DNA of 64,000 nt from Cryptomeria japonica (lineage: Eukaryota; Streptophyta; Pinopsida; Cupressales; Cupressaceae): the NCBI RefSeq assembly GCF_030272615.1, contig NC_081405.1, positions 310,759,235 to 310,823,234 on the forward strand. Reading direction: 5' to 3'. Every line of letters begins with the position of its first letter. The stretch's first letter is position 1. Below the pieces are notes generated by a model. It was not told the DNA's origin and did no database searches. It saw nothing but the letters and a program-made list of their open reading frames with translations. A program made the position numbers and the translations under genes. Positions 35,001 to 46,828 of this stretch are shown one piece after another.

Positions 35001-36267
35001 TTGAATTTGTTAGACTATTACTTTCTCATGTTGCTTATAAAGATTTCAATGTATATCATATGGATGACAAATCTGCATTTTTGAATGGTGATCTAGAGGA
35101 AGAAGTTTGCATTGAGAAACCTGGTGGATTTTCACTGTCGGATGATGGAGATGAGGTATGTAAGTTGAAGAAATCATTTTATGGACTAAAACAAACTCCT
35201 AGAGCCTGGTATGCTAGATTAGACAAATATTTGTTGAAATTAGGATTTACCAAAGGTTCTACTGATAGTAATTTGTACTTTAAAATTGAAAATGATAACA
35301 TTTTTATTGTTGAAGTCTTTGTTGATGACATTGTCTCTGTTGGTGATGATGATATGAGTATGAAGTTTGTCAGTGATATGCAGAAATAATTTGAGATATC
35401 TATGATTGGTGAGATGAAGTTTTTCTTAGGTTTGTAGATTGTACAGACAGGAAAAGGTATCTTTATATCTCAAACTAAGTATGTGAAAGAACTATTGAAT
35501 AATTTGGATTAGAAGATTTCAAACTGGTTGTAACTCCTAAGGTTACTAGTCGTAAACTATCCAAAAATGGTGAATCTCCTAAAGCTAATCAGAGTTTGTA
35601 TAGATCTATGGGTGGTGGACTCCTATATCTTACTCAAACTAGGCCTGACATTATGCATGTTGCATGTATGGCTACTAGATATCAAGCTAAGCCGAAGGAG
35701 AGTCATGTCACTGTTGTTAAAAGGATATTCAGATATCTAAAGGGAACTGTAGATTACGGTTTATGGTATCCGAATAATGATGATTTCATGTTATGTGCTT
35801 ACACTGATGAAGATTGGGCTGGTGATATTGATGACCGGAAGAGTACTACTGGTGGAGCATTATTTTTAGGTAAGTTAGTTTCATGGGCTAGAAAGAAACA
35901 AGATTCGATATCTTTATCTACTATTGAAGCTAAGTACATTGTTGCTGCTAGTAATTGCACTCAGATAGTTTGGATGAAGAAAATGTTGAAAGATATCAGA
36001 GTTATTCATGATGAGCCTGGTGTTGTATACTATGATAATTCCAGTGATATAAACATGTCAAAGAATCTAGTGCAACATTCAAAGTCTAAGCATATATCGA
36101 TCAAATATAACTACTTGAGAGAGCAAGTCAGTGAAGGGAAGGTGAAGTTGGAGTATGTATCTACAAAGGAACAAATTATTGATATTTTCACTACACCTTT
36201 TCCTATAAATACATTTGTCTATTTGAGAGACAAGTTAGGGGTATCCACCCCTCCTGATGAGAATTAG
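32077..36267 (+). pseudogene. Ty1/copia gag-pol polyprotein, element D
   Basis: ATG 32077 (MAAQGILFKKDSLRFDG). The gag N-domain has stops near 32191, 32332 and 32530. An uninterrupted 513-codon stretch (32554-34095) covers gag C-part to integrase. The zinc knuckle reads CFSCNKIGYFASRC (32896-32937), so its His is Tyr. A charged repeat of K/R-Y/H/F-D units lies at 32950-33040. Protease VIDSGCSHHITND is near 33230, GAG-pre-integrase near 33600. Integrase has HIDLYG and DRGGE; a frameshift near 34075 precedes the Glu. RT at about 34800-35400 has an intact FVDDI near 35322. RNase H has TDEDWAGDIDDRKS and ends at 36267. Element F is its closest relative here. Confidence 0.9.
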
Positions 36268-36591
36268 ATGCATTGAGTTGTATCAATCCGGTGGAATTCA
36301 AATCCTTACTCTTTTATCCCAATTGATGAGTTGATGTTGCTCCTCTGTTGGAGTAGTATGTTGATTTGGTTGTGTATTCCAGGGGGAGAGAGATTCATGA
36401 TTCTGTATTGGGAGAGAGTTTGATTTTCTATTTTGGAGATCTTTAGCATTGTTGTCAAAGGGGAAGAGAGATCATGTGAAAAAATGCTTTATCTATTTTG
36501 ATCTTAGGGGGAGTTTGTTGGTGATATCTTCTCTATTTGCATTGACTATTTTTCACATTCATATGTTGTCATCAATGCCAAAGGGGGAGAT
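36268..36591 (+). promoter_or_regulatory. 3' untranslated region and polypurine tract of element D
   Basis: Noncoding with G-runs near 36382, 36460 and 36509; polypurine tract AAAGGGGGAGAT at 36580-36591. GTTGTCATCAATG (36565-36577) pairs with CATTGATGTCAAC (36679-36691) in the LTR with one mismatch. Confidence 0.7.
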
Positions 36592-37354
36592 TGTTGGATT
36601 GTTGGGTAGATTGTTAGATTGTTGGGGAGATTGTTGGATTTGGTTGTTTTCATTGTTGCTGCTAGGATATTTTGTTGTCATTGATGTCAACATATTCCTG
36701 TGATTTATTCTGGTGAGTTTGGAAAGAGTTCCTGATCTCGTTTTGAAGTCTAGTTTTGTTGATCACTGTTTTGCAAAATCTGATATATTTTGGTGTTATC
36801 AGATCTTGTGTTGAAACTTTGGGATATTGTTTGGGATGATCTTGTGTATCTTCATTTTTTATGGTTCATGATTTGGTGCTCCACAAGATATCTTTCTTTG
36901 TGACAATTTCTCATTGATTGTGTTCTTGAGCTTTCTAGATGTTGACCAATGAAGATTTGAAAAGTGGTGTTGGTGCAACTATTTCAGATGGTTCTAACGT
37001 GCTACTTGTTGTTTCCTAGTTGTGTCCTATTTATTTTGGTGATCCACATTGATCGTTGTATGAGCTTTTGGTGATTTTTTTGAACCTGTGATGATTTTTG
37101 TGTTATGCGGTAGTTCTGGTGGTGTAGCGTGTTGCGGTTAATCTTGGCATAATTTCCAGTGGATGTGATTATTTGCAAATTTGAATTAGGTTTTCCACAT
37201 CAAAATCTTGGTGTTGTGTGTTGTGCTGTTAATTTTCTTATCTGATTCATTATTGCACTTTATCAGTTTATGTTTTGAATTTTAATTTGCTTTGATCCGG
37301 TGAAGACTGATTCACCCCCCCCCTCTCAGTATTCCTTCTTGATTGTTGCTAACA
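36592..37354 (+). repeat. 3' LTR of element D, internally deleted (763 bp)
   Basis: Starts TGTTGGATTGTTGGG, ends TTGCTAACA. Against the 5' LTR it gains a short duplicated AGATTGTT unit at the start and lacks roughly 0.5 kb, resuming at GGTTTTCCACATC (37190), so the TATA region is lost. GAAGACTGA (37302-37310) and TCAGTATTC (37326-37334) flank the C-run. Confidence 0.8.
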
Positions 37355-37359
37355 ACATA

Positions 37360-38271
37360 TGGATCAACCAGTGGTATAGGCCGATGTTGCGTAAACCATT
37401 TGTCATACCCTATTGTCATGCCTACATCTGCAACATCTGAATCCCATTCCCACTGTTTGGGTTATAACTATGCAAAGTCTATATAAGCTATGTGAGTTTG
37501 TGCTAGTCTCCCCATCATTCGACCTCTCTGCTAGATCAAGAAAAATATGTTGTCCCCATCGGCACATCTTGTTGCTCCCCGAACTTTCGTCCGACCCTCT
37601 TTGGCAACTATAGCTCTATCTCTCTAGCAGTTCATCGACCACCCTATCAGATATCTCTCTTGCTAACAGAAGGGCAAATGATTTACATCCTCTGGCCATC
37701 CAAGGCAATCTCTATATGGTCTCCATATGAAATCTTTGAGTCTATCTAGCTCATGGTGTCAGTACAATGTGTATCCATACGGACCCCAAGGAAATGCTCC
37801 TTTGTACAAATAAACATACGATCTATTTGAGATGACCTATCTACTTGGAATCAGCCTAAATGTTGTGATGTGCCTGAAATCTCACACTTGGAACAATGTC
37901 AATCCACAACTGAGTATCTGCACACCCTGATATGTGATTTGGTGTAGCTGAAAGCATAACATACCAAGCATGCATGGCAACCAAGTGAACATGATGCTCT
38001 TTATGCATATTATTTCCAAAGCTCTTCCCCATCCAATGGGAAACCCATGTCCTCATCTATCTCATGCGACTAGCCCCGCTATAACCACTGCAATCACGAC
38101 ATATAATTTGTTGTACTCTATTGCCATCGTATCCCATCATATCTCCCACTCTACGACCTCTAATTCATCTGGTTCATACACAAATATTCTACCCATGGCC
38201 TCTCTACCTATTGAGGGATTGTATATCACCCTCTCTCCCTATATTGAAATGTGGAGGATGTGCCATACATC
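37360..38271 (-). pseudogene. plant mobile domain (PMD) gene, core domain, part 1
   Basis: Reading minus from 38271: DVWHILHISI, then GHGFPIGWGRALE (about 38030-38070), GLTLFQV followed by FRHI (about 37870), FIWRPYRD (about 37710), IEL-stop-LPKRVGRKFGEQQDVP (about 37560-37610) and WEWDSD...YDKWF (about 37390-37440). This order (L.Q.WA.EH-like, V.W.PY, VE.HLPDRV.RQFG.Q..P, W..WD, Y..WF) is the aminotransferase-like plant mobile domain known from MAIN-like proteins and MULE-borne genes. Several frameshifts and stops; the N-terminus is cut by ORF2 element H. Whether it was a host gene or transposon cargo cannot be told. Confidence 0.6.
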
Positions 38272-39185
38272 TGTTGGAATCCAAGAACACTGAGAGGGGG
38301 GGTGAATCAGTGTTTTGTCGGTTATAATATTTTTAGCCTTATTAACAAATCCACTTATTAATCGGTATGCATAAAAGAAAGTAATATCAAGTAATATTAA
38401 TGCAACCACATGAATGAACACCATAATAGATATTTATACATGGAAAACCTCAAAAAGGAAAAACCACGGTGGGATTGGAGACCCGCAATATCTATCCACT
38501 AGCCAACTGAATAAATATTACAAGAGGCGGTTGCACATGCAAGAAGGCACACTGCCTAGAGCACACTACTCATCAAAAAAGGAGCATCATTGACTATAGA
38601 TCCAAAGTATTGGATTACAAACAAAAACTGAACTCAAAATGTGCATCTGCTATGCAGGATGAGTTCTAGTTTATGCATTGTCTGTATCGGTTATATTGTA
38701 ACCTCCCTTACTGGTAACTTAGATCTCTTCCCAAACCTCTAGACAAATAATCAAGATTGATTACAGATCTTTACATTCGCATTCTATCGATCAAGATCTT
38801 GCTCGCATAACATCACATAACCTATCACATCTCTTATCTGACATATGTCCAAAATGATCTAACCTAACTGACTTATATACCCATTTACATGAATAAACAC
38901 AAATGCCTTATGTCAACTTACAATAATATTTCAAAAGACAAGACACATATTGGCCCAAAAAAAATATAAACATTAAACAATATGACCATTGCCACTTCCA
39001 CGCTTGTTGGATCAATCTCCTATGTCAGCCTTAGAATACCAATTCCAAGTTTGTTGGTTACATGGTTGTCGGTTCCCTGAATGTCGGTGAAGTGAATGTC
39101 AGTTACCTTGATTGTCGGATCTCCCATGATGTGTGTTGCCATCAATGACAACACCTATAACCCGAATGAGTGTCAATTGCCAATA
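38272..39185 (-). repeat. 3' LTR of ORF2 element H (914 bp)
   Basis: Minus orientation starts TATTGGCAATTGACAC at 39185 after the polypurine tract and ends CTTGGATTCCAACA at 38272. Same family and length as the LTR at 5587-6502. Confidence 0.85.
38286..38314 (-). other. U5 poly-C hairpin, element H
   Basis: AACACTGA (38286-38293) and TCAGTGTT (38307-38314) pair perfectly; on the minus strand the loop is TTCA, seven C and CTC. Confidence 0.65.
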
Positions 39186-39214
39186 ATCTCCCCCTTTGGC
39201 ATTGATGGCAACAC
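39133..39214 (-). promoter_or_regulatory. polypurine tract inside a perfect 15-bp inverted repeat
   Basis: GTGTTGCCATCAATG (39133-39147) and CATTGATGGCAACAC (39200-39214) are exact reverse complements. The 52-base loop contains the polypurine tract (GCCAAAGGGGGAGAT on minus, 39186-39200) and the first 38 bases of the LTR. This is the longest perfect example in the window. Confidence 0.75.
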
Positions 39215-39437
39215 TCATTTGAAAAATGATCGTTGAAGTGTTGTATCGGTTCCTGTCCAAAATCTGATCTCCAAAAACTAATCTCAGAAGGCTGCTCCCC
39301 CTAAGCTATACATTAGTTCTTATGTCCCTTAACATTTCTCACATCTCCCTCTCCCCATTTGAGAACAATGCCAAAGGTCAGGCCAAAAATAAGAAATGAA
39401 TGAAATTTTGTACAAAGCAAAATTTTGAATACCGGAT

Positions 39438-42400
39438 CTAAATGTACTTGAAAATATCTAGATAAGCACCCTTCAAAAATACCAAATAAGTATCCTAGCT
39501 AGATTTTAAAGTTTCCAAAATTGATACAAACCCGTTCAGAATGTAAGCGTGCAATTCTTCTTCTGTTAGGGTTGTCGATGTGGGCATATTCATCTGGTCC
39601 ATACATTCTCGGTTATGAAGTAACAAAGTATTAAGTTGGGGACTGACCAAACCTATTAATTCTCTAGCCGGCCAGATTAACTTGTCCTTTTCCTTCTCTA
39701 GGGTTAAAATTTCAGACTCTAAAAGCCAAATTTTACTATCAACAGAGCTGGTCAAAGACTCAATACCATCAAAACTGACTACAAGTTGTTCCAACTTGTC
39801 CTTATCTGCCTTAACTTTATTATCTAGGTTTGTTGTTAGTTTGGCTATGTTAGTCCAAGACCAGTATATACAACTACATTGATGAAGAGCTTCATCAATC
39901 CTTGTCATCTCTTCTGTCAACTTAGCTTTGCCAGATGTGATCATATTATCACATGTGACCTTCCTAGCTACATTATACCTTTCCACCAATTGTCAGTTTA
40001 ACACTTGTTGAAGAGTTTTGTACTCTTTTGCAATGTGCTCAGTCAAACCTTTCAACTTACCGGATGGACTTGAAACCTGATCTATCTTGCATTCTGGTGC
40101 AAGTTGCTACAAAATTGGAATAGCCTTCTCAATAACCTGCTTATCCTTTGATCTTTCCTTCCTCAATTTCTAAGCTGCAACAAACATCAATTCAAAACTT
40201 CTCATATGCTCAATATTCTTATTCTCAAAATGACCAAGATCTTCTTGACTGGATGAGTCAAGTGCCAACAATTAGGGACCAACAGTCGGTGAAAGTGTTG
40301 GTACCCTAACTTCAGTCTGTTCAACCTGACCTTTCTCCTCTGCCTTTTGTTAAACTACATCCTTTACCTTCTCCTCAGCACTTGTGGCTTTGCCACTTGG
40401 TGCATTTATTTATGTTGCCTCTACCTCATGAATTTTAATTATTTCAACATCAATTACCGAAGGTAAATTGTCTACCGGTTCATTGATCTCAACATCATGT
40501 ACAAGTGTTACCGCCGGAGAAATGTCCTTAGTTATTTTCCGTTCCAAAACCAATGGATCTCCACCTAGTATACCTTTACCCTTAGCATCAACTAAGATGT
40601 TTGGAATGTCAAACTTAGGCGGTGTATCCGGTGAAGTAAAGAAACCTGGTTTATCAACAAAGAATTTAACCCAAGCCTCATGAGTTTCCTTAATAATTTC
40701 ATTTACTCTGCCCACCATAAGACTTATATGTCAGTGTCTACTCCAAAAAATTATTTTATTAGCAAAATCTAGACACTGTTGCATCTCTTCTTTAGTAATA
40801 GCATCACAAATAGTTAATAATTATTGAACTTTTATGTGTTTATCTTCCTCAATTACAGATAACCTCCTAGCATCTAACTTATTATACAAATCTATTGGTA
40901 TTTTCTTCTCAATCTCAAGTAAAGGTTTCTTATATATGTCTAAGTATAACAAAATTGATTCCTCTATCTCCTTTTGCTCTTTATAATCCATATCGACATA
41001 ATAATGTTGTATACTACTCAAAATACCATCCTTTGTAATTTGATCAATTAATTCGGCAATAGAAAGGGGTGAACTCACAAAGCTGGTTCCCACTTTTTGG
41101 TACATCCTGATTTTTGCTGAAATCATACATTTTTTGGAAAATATAATTATTTAAGCTTTAAGAAGTCCCATTTGAAGTAATTAATTGAAGAGAGTTAGAT
41201 CAAAGGCTCTTAGATCAAAATTTCTTGGATAGAACCTCTCTACTTCTAAATCATACTTGCAATGGAGTCTCCTTTGCATCTATCAAATGCTGATAAAAAA
41301 CCAATTTTACATTAGCTTTTGAGGGGTCAAACAAATTCATTTAGAAGTTTTGTTTTCTTAAGGATTTAGTCCATATTATAAGCTTTCCAAATAGTATAAT
41401 TTTTAATATATTTAAGTTTATTAATATATTTTTATTTTATTTTTTATGAATGTAGGTTTTTCATTGAACATGAACTTCTTTGTTCAATGCATTGGGAAAA
41501 ATAGCAAACTAATTCAAAAAAATTCTAAAAAATATATATGCCCTAGGTATTGATGTCTTTTTTCTAACAAAAAAAATAAAACTTAATTTTGATATATATA
41601 GAGCAAGTTATGTGTTCAAACGTACACCTATATCTAAATTATAATTAGTCGGACTTCAAAACTTAATAAAATAAAAAATATTCAACATATCACTATCAAA
41701 CCAACTGCATGCCCTGGGTATTGATTTTACAAACCAAAATTTAAAAGAGATAAGTTTTTATCATTTATAGAAAAAAATTTATACTTTTCGGGATGCACAT
41801 CACTCTTAAAAAATGTTGTTTCTTGTAAAAAAACTACTTTCGAGGGAGATGGAAAAATCAATAAAATTTTATTCAAAAAAATTTGAAAAAAATATATTTA
41901 GAATCTACAAAAAGGATGTTACAAATCACTAGTTTACATCATCTTCAAATTCTTAACGATTTAAAAGTTATAGGTGTTGGAAAGTGAAGGTTTTTTACAA
42001 AATGTTCATCTAAGTGTCAAAGTTGGTCAAAAAGTGGGAACCAGTATTGTGAGTTCACCCAAAGAGGACCAATAACCTTAACACTTTTGCCAGATTCAAG
42101 AGTTTTATCTAGATCTGATTTCTTCTTCTTATCGGGGATGGGAGCAGACTCCTTGACCAGTTTCCTTTTCTCAGTAGGCTTCCTCTCCTTCAAAATTTTC
42201 TTCTGAGCTGTCATAGGACTGACTTTGGTTTTCTACAGCTTCTCTTTCTCAGGCTTCTTCCTCTTAATTCTCATGTAGATCTTAGGAATCTTCAGGGTTT
42301 CATCCTAAGTCTCAGAACTAGATTCAACAGGAGCAATAAAGTTCTTTGGTTTCTTCCTCTTCGTTATACCCTTGTTGGTTCCTTCTTTTAGAGAATCTTG

Positions 42401-43141
42401 TACATCAATCAGAGGAGATGTCTCTATTGAACCAATGATTTGTTTGATCTTAGAGGACATCTTCTGGACAGCCTGTCAAACCTTCTTTATTTGTCCTTCC
42501 CTTTTCTTCTTGTTGAAACCTATTTCACTTCAGATTCCTTTTTCTTTGCAGTTTCAAAAATTTTCTCCTCATCAATTGAGGCATCTATAAGCATCTTGGC
42601 ATAAAGATCTAAGATATGTTCATCAACCTCATAGCCCATTTCAGTAACCCAAATAGTTCTAGGTTGCACTTCCTCCATTAAGGTTTCATCCTTCTTGACC
42701 ATGAAGCATATGTCGGTAGAATATTTAACAACTATATGCTTAGTTATCCATTCCCTCTTCTTCATAGCTTTTTGAAATGCTTTGAAATAACCCCGCATAA
42801 TGGAGTCTTTGTCATGTCCCAAATTCCTCGAGACGTCCTTAATCTATTTTCCTACCAGTATATCAAAGGCCCATTGCCTCTTACCAAATCCCGATATCTT
42901 GTTTAAAAAGAAAAGTAATAAATAGACAATGAGATTTCCATACTGGAATGTACCTTTCTTTTCTCCCTTAATCTTTCCCAAATTTGAAATCAATTCATCG
43001 CACATCCACTCACATAGATCATATTTCACATTTTCTTTGACCATCTTGTGTGCACAGTAGATATAGGAACTAGAAACAGAGTTCAACCGGTTGGATTGAG
43101 TTAACTTGTATCTGATCACCATGCTTGCAAATTGAACATCT
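39438..43141 (-). pseudogene. ORF2 copy H, N-terminally truncated and interrupted
   Basis: Minus-strand homologue of copy A. It starts inside the N-terminal region at ASMVIRYKLTQSNRLNSVSS (43120-43060) because copia E cut it at 43142. Then KIKGEKKGTFQYGNL, VVKYSTDICFMVKKDE, the Lys-rich linker, a break by the TIR element at 41067-42060, IAELIDQITKDG, LYLDIYKK, NKLDARRLS, AKGKGILGG, and a C-terminal coiled coil (ESEILTLEKEKDKL) with TEEELHAYILNGF. Shared end KYI-stop at 39438; a stop replaces Trp of GWDTY at 39495. Copies A and H are close enough to use each other as a guide to missing segments. Confidence 0.75.
41067..42060. mobile_element. non-autonomous TIR DNA transposon (994 bp) with 4-bp TSD
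   Basis: Terminal inverted repeats of 33 bp with two mismatches (41067-41099 and 42028-42060), each starting GGGTGAACTCACAA. Flanked by AAAG on both sides (41063-41066, 42061-42064). Removing the element and one AAAG restores the ORF2 reading GPL-SIAEL, as in copy A. The interior is AT-rich with no transposase. Superfamily unknown: CACTA ends, PIF/Harbinger TWA target, 8-bp hAT and 9-bp Mutator duplications do not fit. Confidence 0.8.
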
Positions 43142-44502
43142 TGTTGGCATTTTCATGAAGATTGCATTAATGATATGTTATGTTGTCATTGATGTCAATT
43201 AAATCGGTAATGATATTGTTGATATTGTTGTAATAATGTTACTGTAACCAGTAGGAAGAATTTGTGAGGTAACCGGTGTAAAGGTGTAAACCTTATCTAT
43301 TGTTCTAACCGTTAAACCCTACCTGTTGTTTTTGATAAACCCAAACCGATTAAGTTTGGTGAATTGGTTATATTGGTTTATGATCTGATGATGAGCGGTA
43401 ATGATGATGGCATGCATGATTATTGTATGAAGACAATTCCAAGAGATTTTGGTGAGTTATTGTAACGGTTTTTGTCTAGAGAATGAGAAAATGTATTGCA
43501 TCTAATGCAAACCATGTGATGAGTTACTAAGTTCAATGAAGCAGTAATCAAGTAGCAATCAAGGTTTTCTTGATTGATGTGTAGAGATTGCTATGGAATC
43601 CAACGGTCATACTTGAACCAAATTTATTTATAATCTCGATGAGAGTTAGGTTTTTATTGTGTTACCGACCTGATTGATTTGTATTTAAGGTCGATGAAGT
43701 TGTTTAGTTTTATAGAGAGTTGGAAAAGAGATGGACACAGTTTGGTTGAGTGTGTGGTTGCCAAACCGGATGGTGTATCTATAGTTTGAGTAAAGGGGAA
43801 TAGGAGCATGAAATGGATCTGATCAAGCAAGTATAGTTCTATTCAGACATATAAGAAAACTCTTGTTTTTTTCTAACAATTACACCAGAATTGAAATCCC
43901 CCAACTGGGTAAACTCTAACAAGCTTGGTGCTATTCAAATCCTCTAACAAGGTAGTTCATTAGATTGGATTTTCAAATCCTATATTGAGGTTACTCCTTA
44001 CAGGGTAGTGCTTCTAACAAGGCATTTGTAGTCAATCCCTTAACCGAGTGATTCCTAATAGGATTAGTTCTTAATAGGACTATTGTAAAGCTTTAACGGG
44101 CTAGGCTCCTAACAAGGCGAAATTCTGAAGAGTTCGGATATTATCTTGTGAGTCTCATCTCACCATTGTTTTTACCTATTTGGGTTTCCACATCAAAAAT
44201 ATTTGTGTCAAGTGGTGAATGTTTATGTGGTTATGTTTTCATGGTTGATTTACTTAACTACTTAACTATTTTTGATAAGTCATGATAACCGGAAGTATTG
44301 AGATATGAAGAAGTTGTTTACTATTAAATTGTTGTAATAGACAACCAGTTTATCTTATGAGTTTTTATCTTGACAGAGTTATTATTCTAAGTTCACTTTG
44401 AGAGATTGATTGGTGAAGTTTATTATCAGTTTTTCTATCTACTAATTCACTCCCCCCCCTCTCAATAGTTGACCGGATACTTATTCTTTCATCATACCAC
44501 CA
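43142..44502 (+). repeat. 5' LTR of copia element E (1361 bp)
   Basis: Starts TGTTGGCATTTTCATG, ends CATACCACCA, two bases before a perfect PBS. Same family as B's LTR, better preserved. The C-run is at 44452-44460. Confidence 0.9.
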
Positions 44503-44504
44503 AT

Positions 44505-44516
44505 TGGTATCAGAGC
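44505..44516 (+). other. primer binding site, element E (perfect)
   Basis: TGGTATCAGAGC, initiator-Met tRNA type. Confidence 0.9.
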
Positions 44517-44571
44517 ATTACAGGTACTCTAAGGTCGAAGCCTAACGGCTTGAGGTAAATATCTGTTGATC

Positions 44572-46560
44572 ATGATGAAGAAGGAAGGTTCGAAGTTTAA
44601 TAAAGAGAACTACATGATATGGAGTGACAGAATGAAAATTTATATCAAGAGTCTAGGAAGTCAGTATTGGGAACATGTCGATACTAAGTATGTTGCACCT
44701 ACTGGGATGTTGACTGATGATCAGAATAAAGAGCAACAAGAAAATCATCAAGCATTGGAGGCTATTATCAGTTCTTTGTCTGATGAAGAGTATGTAGATG
44801 TTCATGGTCTTGAAACTACATATGAGGTATGGAAAAAACTTGAAGAGATTTACAGCGGTGATGAACATGTTAAGATTGCTAAAGAGGAGAGTCTAAGAGG
44901 AAAGTTTGATGACATGCGGATGGCTAAAGGTGAGAATATCCAGCAGTATGGTCAAAGGATAAAAGAGATAGTCAGTGAAATTAAGAGTGCAGGAGGTAAA
45001 GTGGAAGATTCCACAGTAATCAGTAAGGTACTGAGAACCCTGCTACCGGTCTACGCTATTAGAGTTGCAGCCATTCAAGAGCTAAAGTCCATTGACAAAA
45101 CTAAGGTAACTCTTGACTCCATCATTGGAAATCTTATTGCTTTTGAATTAAATCGTTATGATGCTAGTGTACACAAATCTGAGTCTGCATTTAGAGCTTC
45201 TATTTCTAACCCATCTATGAGGAAAAGTAGAGATGCAAGTCACAATTATGAATCTAGATCCAGCGGAGAAGTTGATGATGAAGACAGTTTAGTTGAGCTT
45301 GAAGCATTGTTGGCCAAGTGGTTTCCTAGAGGTACAGGTAAATATAGAGGCAAATTACTTTTGAAATGTTTTGCATGCAACAAGATTGGACACATTGTTG
45401 CTAATTGTCCTAATGGTGATAATGAGCACAAACAAGAGAAATTCAAGAAGTACAAGAGTAAAGGCAAAAGACATTGTATTATTGTTGCTGATGGTGGTAT
45501 CACTAATGAGGAATCTGATGGTGATGTTAATGAAGACATTGTGTTTGTAGCCATTAAAGAAGAGATGTCATACCAAAAGGCATTAATATCCAAGATGGAT
45601 AACTCTGATGATTGGAACATTGATAGTGGTTGTTCACATCACATGACCAGTGATCGGAGAAAATTTCTTTCTCTGAAGGAATTTGATGGTGGAGTTGTAA
45701 GATTTGTTAATGACTCACCCTACATGGTTAAAGGTAAGGGAACTATTTATCTTAATGGAAAAGGGTAGTGCAGATTATGTCTACTAGGTTGAAGGTCTAA
45801 AGCATAATCTTTTGAGTGTGGCACAACTCAATGACAGAGGATACCCATTGGAATTTAAAAATAGTATGTGCAAGATCTATGACAATAAAGGTGAACTGGT
45901 TGCAACTGGGAAGTAAACTAAAGGTAACTTGTTTCATCTTGATCCCAAAGTCAGCAATTGTTTAATTGCAAAGATATATGATAGTTGGCTTTGGCATAGG
46001 AGATTTTGTCATATAAACTTTGATAACATTGTTAAAGTGAGTAAGTCCAAGACAGTGAGAGGTTTTCCTCAATTAGACAAACCGGTTAATGCTTTATGCA
46101 AAGAATGTCAGTTGGGAAAGATGGCATCCTCAACTTTCAAGAGAAAATCTTTTTTAGTGGAACATTCGTTAGATTTGGGTCATACAAATCTTTGTGAACC
46201 AATAAAAATAAAAAGCATTCAAGGTGACAGATATTTCATGATCTTCACTGATGATTTATCAAGGATGATGTAGGTCACTTTCTTGAAGGATAAGGTTGAA
46301 GCTTTTGGTAAGTTTAATGTATTCAGGACCTTAGCTGAGAAAGAGAGCGGTAAGAAGATAAAGTGTTTGAGGACAGATCAGGGTGATGAATTTACTTCTG
46401 TGGAATTCACTAGTATTGTGAAGGAAATGGTATCAAGCAGCATCTTTTTGCATCAAGGACACCATAGCAGAATGGTATCACAAAGAGAAACAATCAATCA
46501 GTTGTTGAAGTTTCTATGATGTTGTTGATACAAGGAGGTGTAGCAAAAAAATTTTGGAGA
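44572..46560 (+). pseudogene. Ty1/copia gag-pol, element E, truncated in integrase
   Basis: ATG 44572 (MMKKEGSKFNKENYMIW). Gag and protease stay open for nearly 400 codons to 45768: knuckle CFACNKIGHIVANC (about 45367-45411) and protease IDSGCSHHMTSD (about 45620). After a frameshift and stops, GAG-pre-integrase WLWHRRFCH is near 45985; the integrase has HTNLCEP (first Asp lost) and LRTDQGD, with stops at 46271 and 46519. At 46560 copia sequence stops within FWR and gypsy G sequence begins, so RT, RNase H and the 3' LTR are gone. It is the best preserved gag of the B family here. Confidence 0.9.
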
Positions 46561-46565
46561 ACTTT

Positions 46566-46828
46566 GCCAACTCCTTAGCAAATTGATCTTTGTAATCACA
46601 AATCAAAGGCACCATGTGAACAAACTCAAGGAAGTAAATGGTAGCTCTCTCATTCTCAAAATCCTACACTTTGACACCATGATTATCACTGTAAATTACC
46701 CTATTGTCCCATCCATAAGTGCAAGTTGGAAACAAGAGGCAACCACTCATTCATTCCTAAAAACACATCCAACACTAAATTTTGAAATCTGAGCAACAAT
46801 AAAAAAAAACATAAATCACACCAAAATA
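46566..46828. repeat. duplicated gypsy G segment, left copy
   Basis: Matches 47755-48005 in direct orientation (CCAACTCCTTAGCAAATTG, AATCACAAATCAAAGGCACC). The right copy lies in the 3' interior of element G, so the left copy shows a rearrangement beyond the G 3' LTR. No coding seen. Confidence 0.6.

Larger units (their letters stand above)
30741..37354 (+). mobile_element. copia element D, near full length (6.6 kb)
   Basis: Two LTRs, PBS, gag-pol, polypurine tract. Flanking 5-mers AAATA (30736-30740) and ACATA (37355-37359) agree at four of five bases, a decayed target duplication. Inserted in antisense orientation in the PMD gene. Confidence 0.85.
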
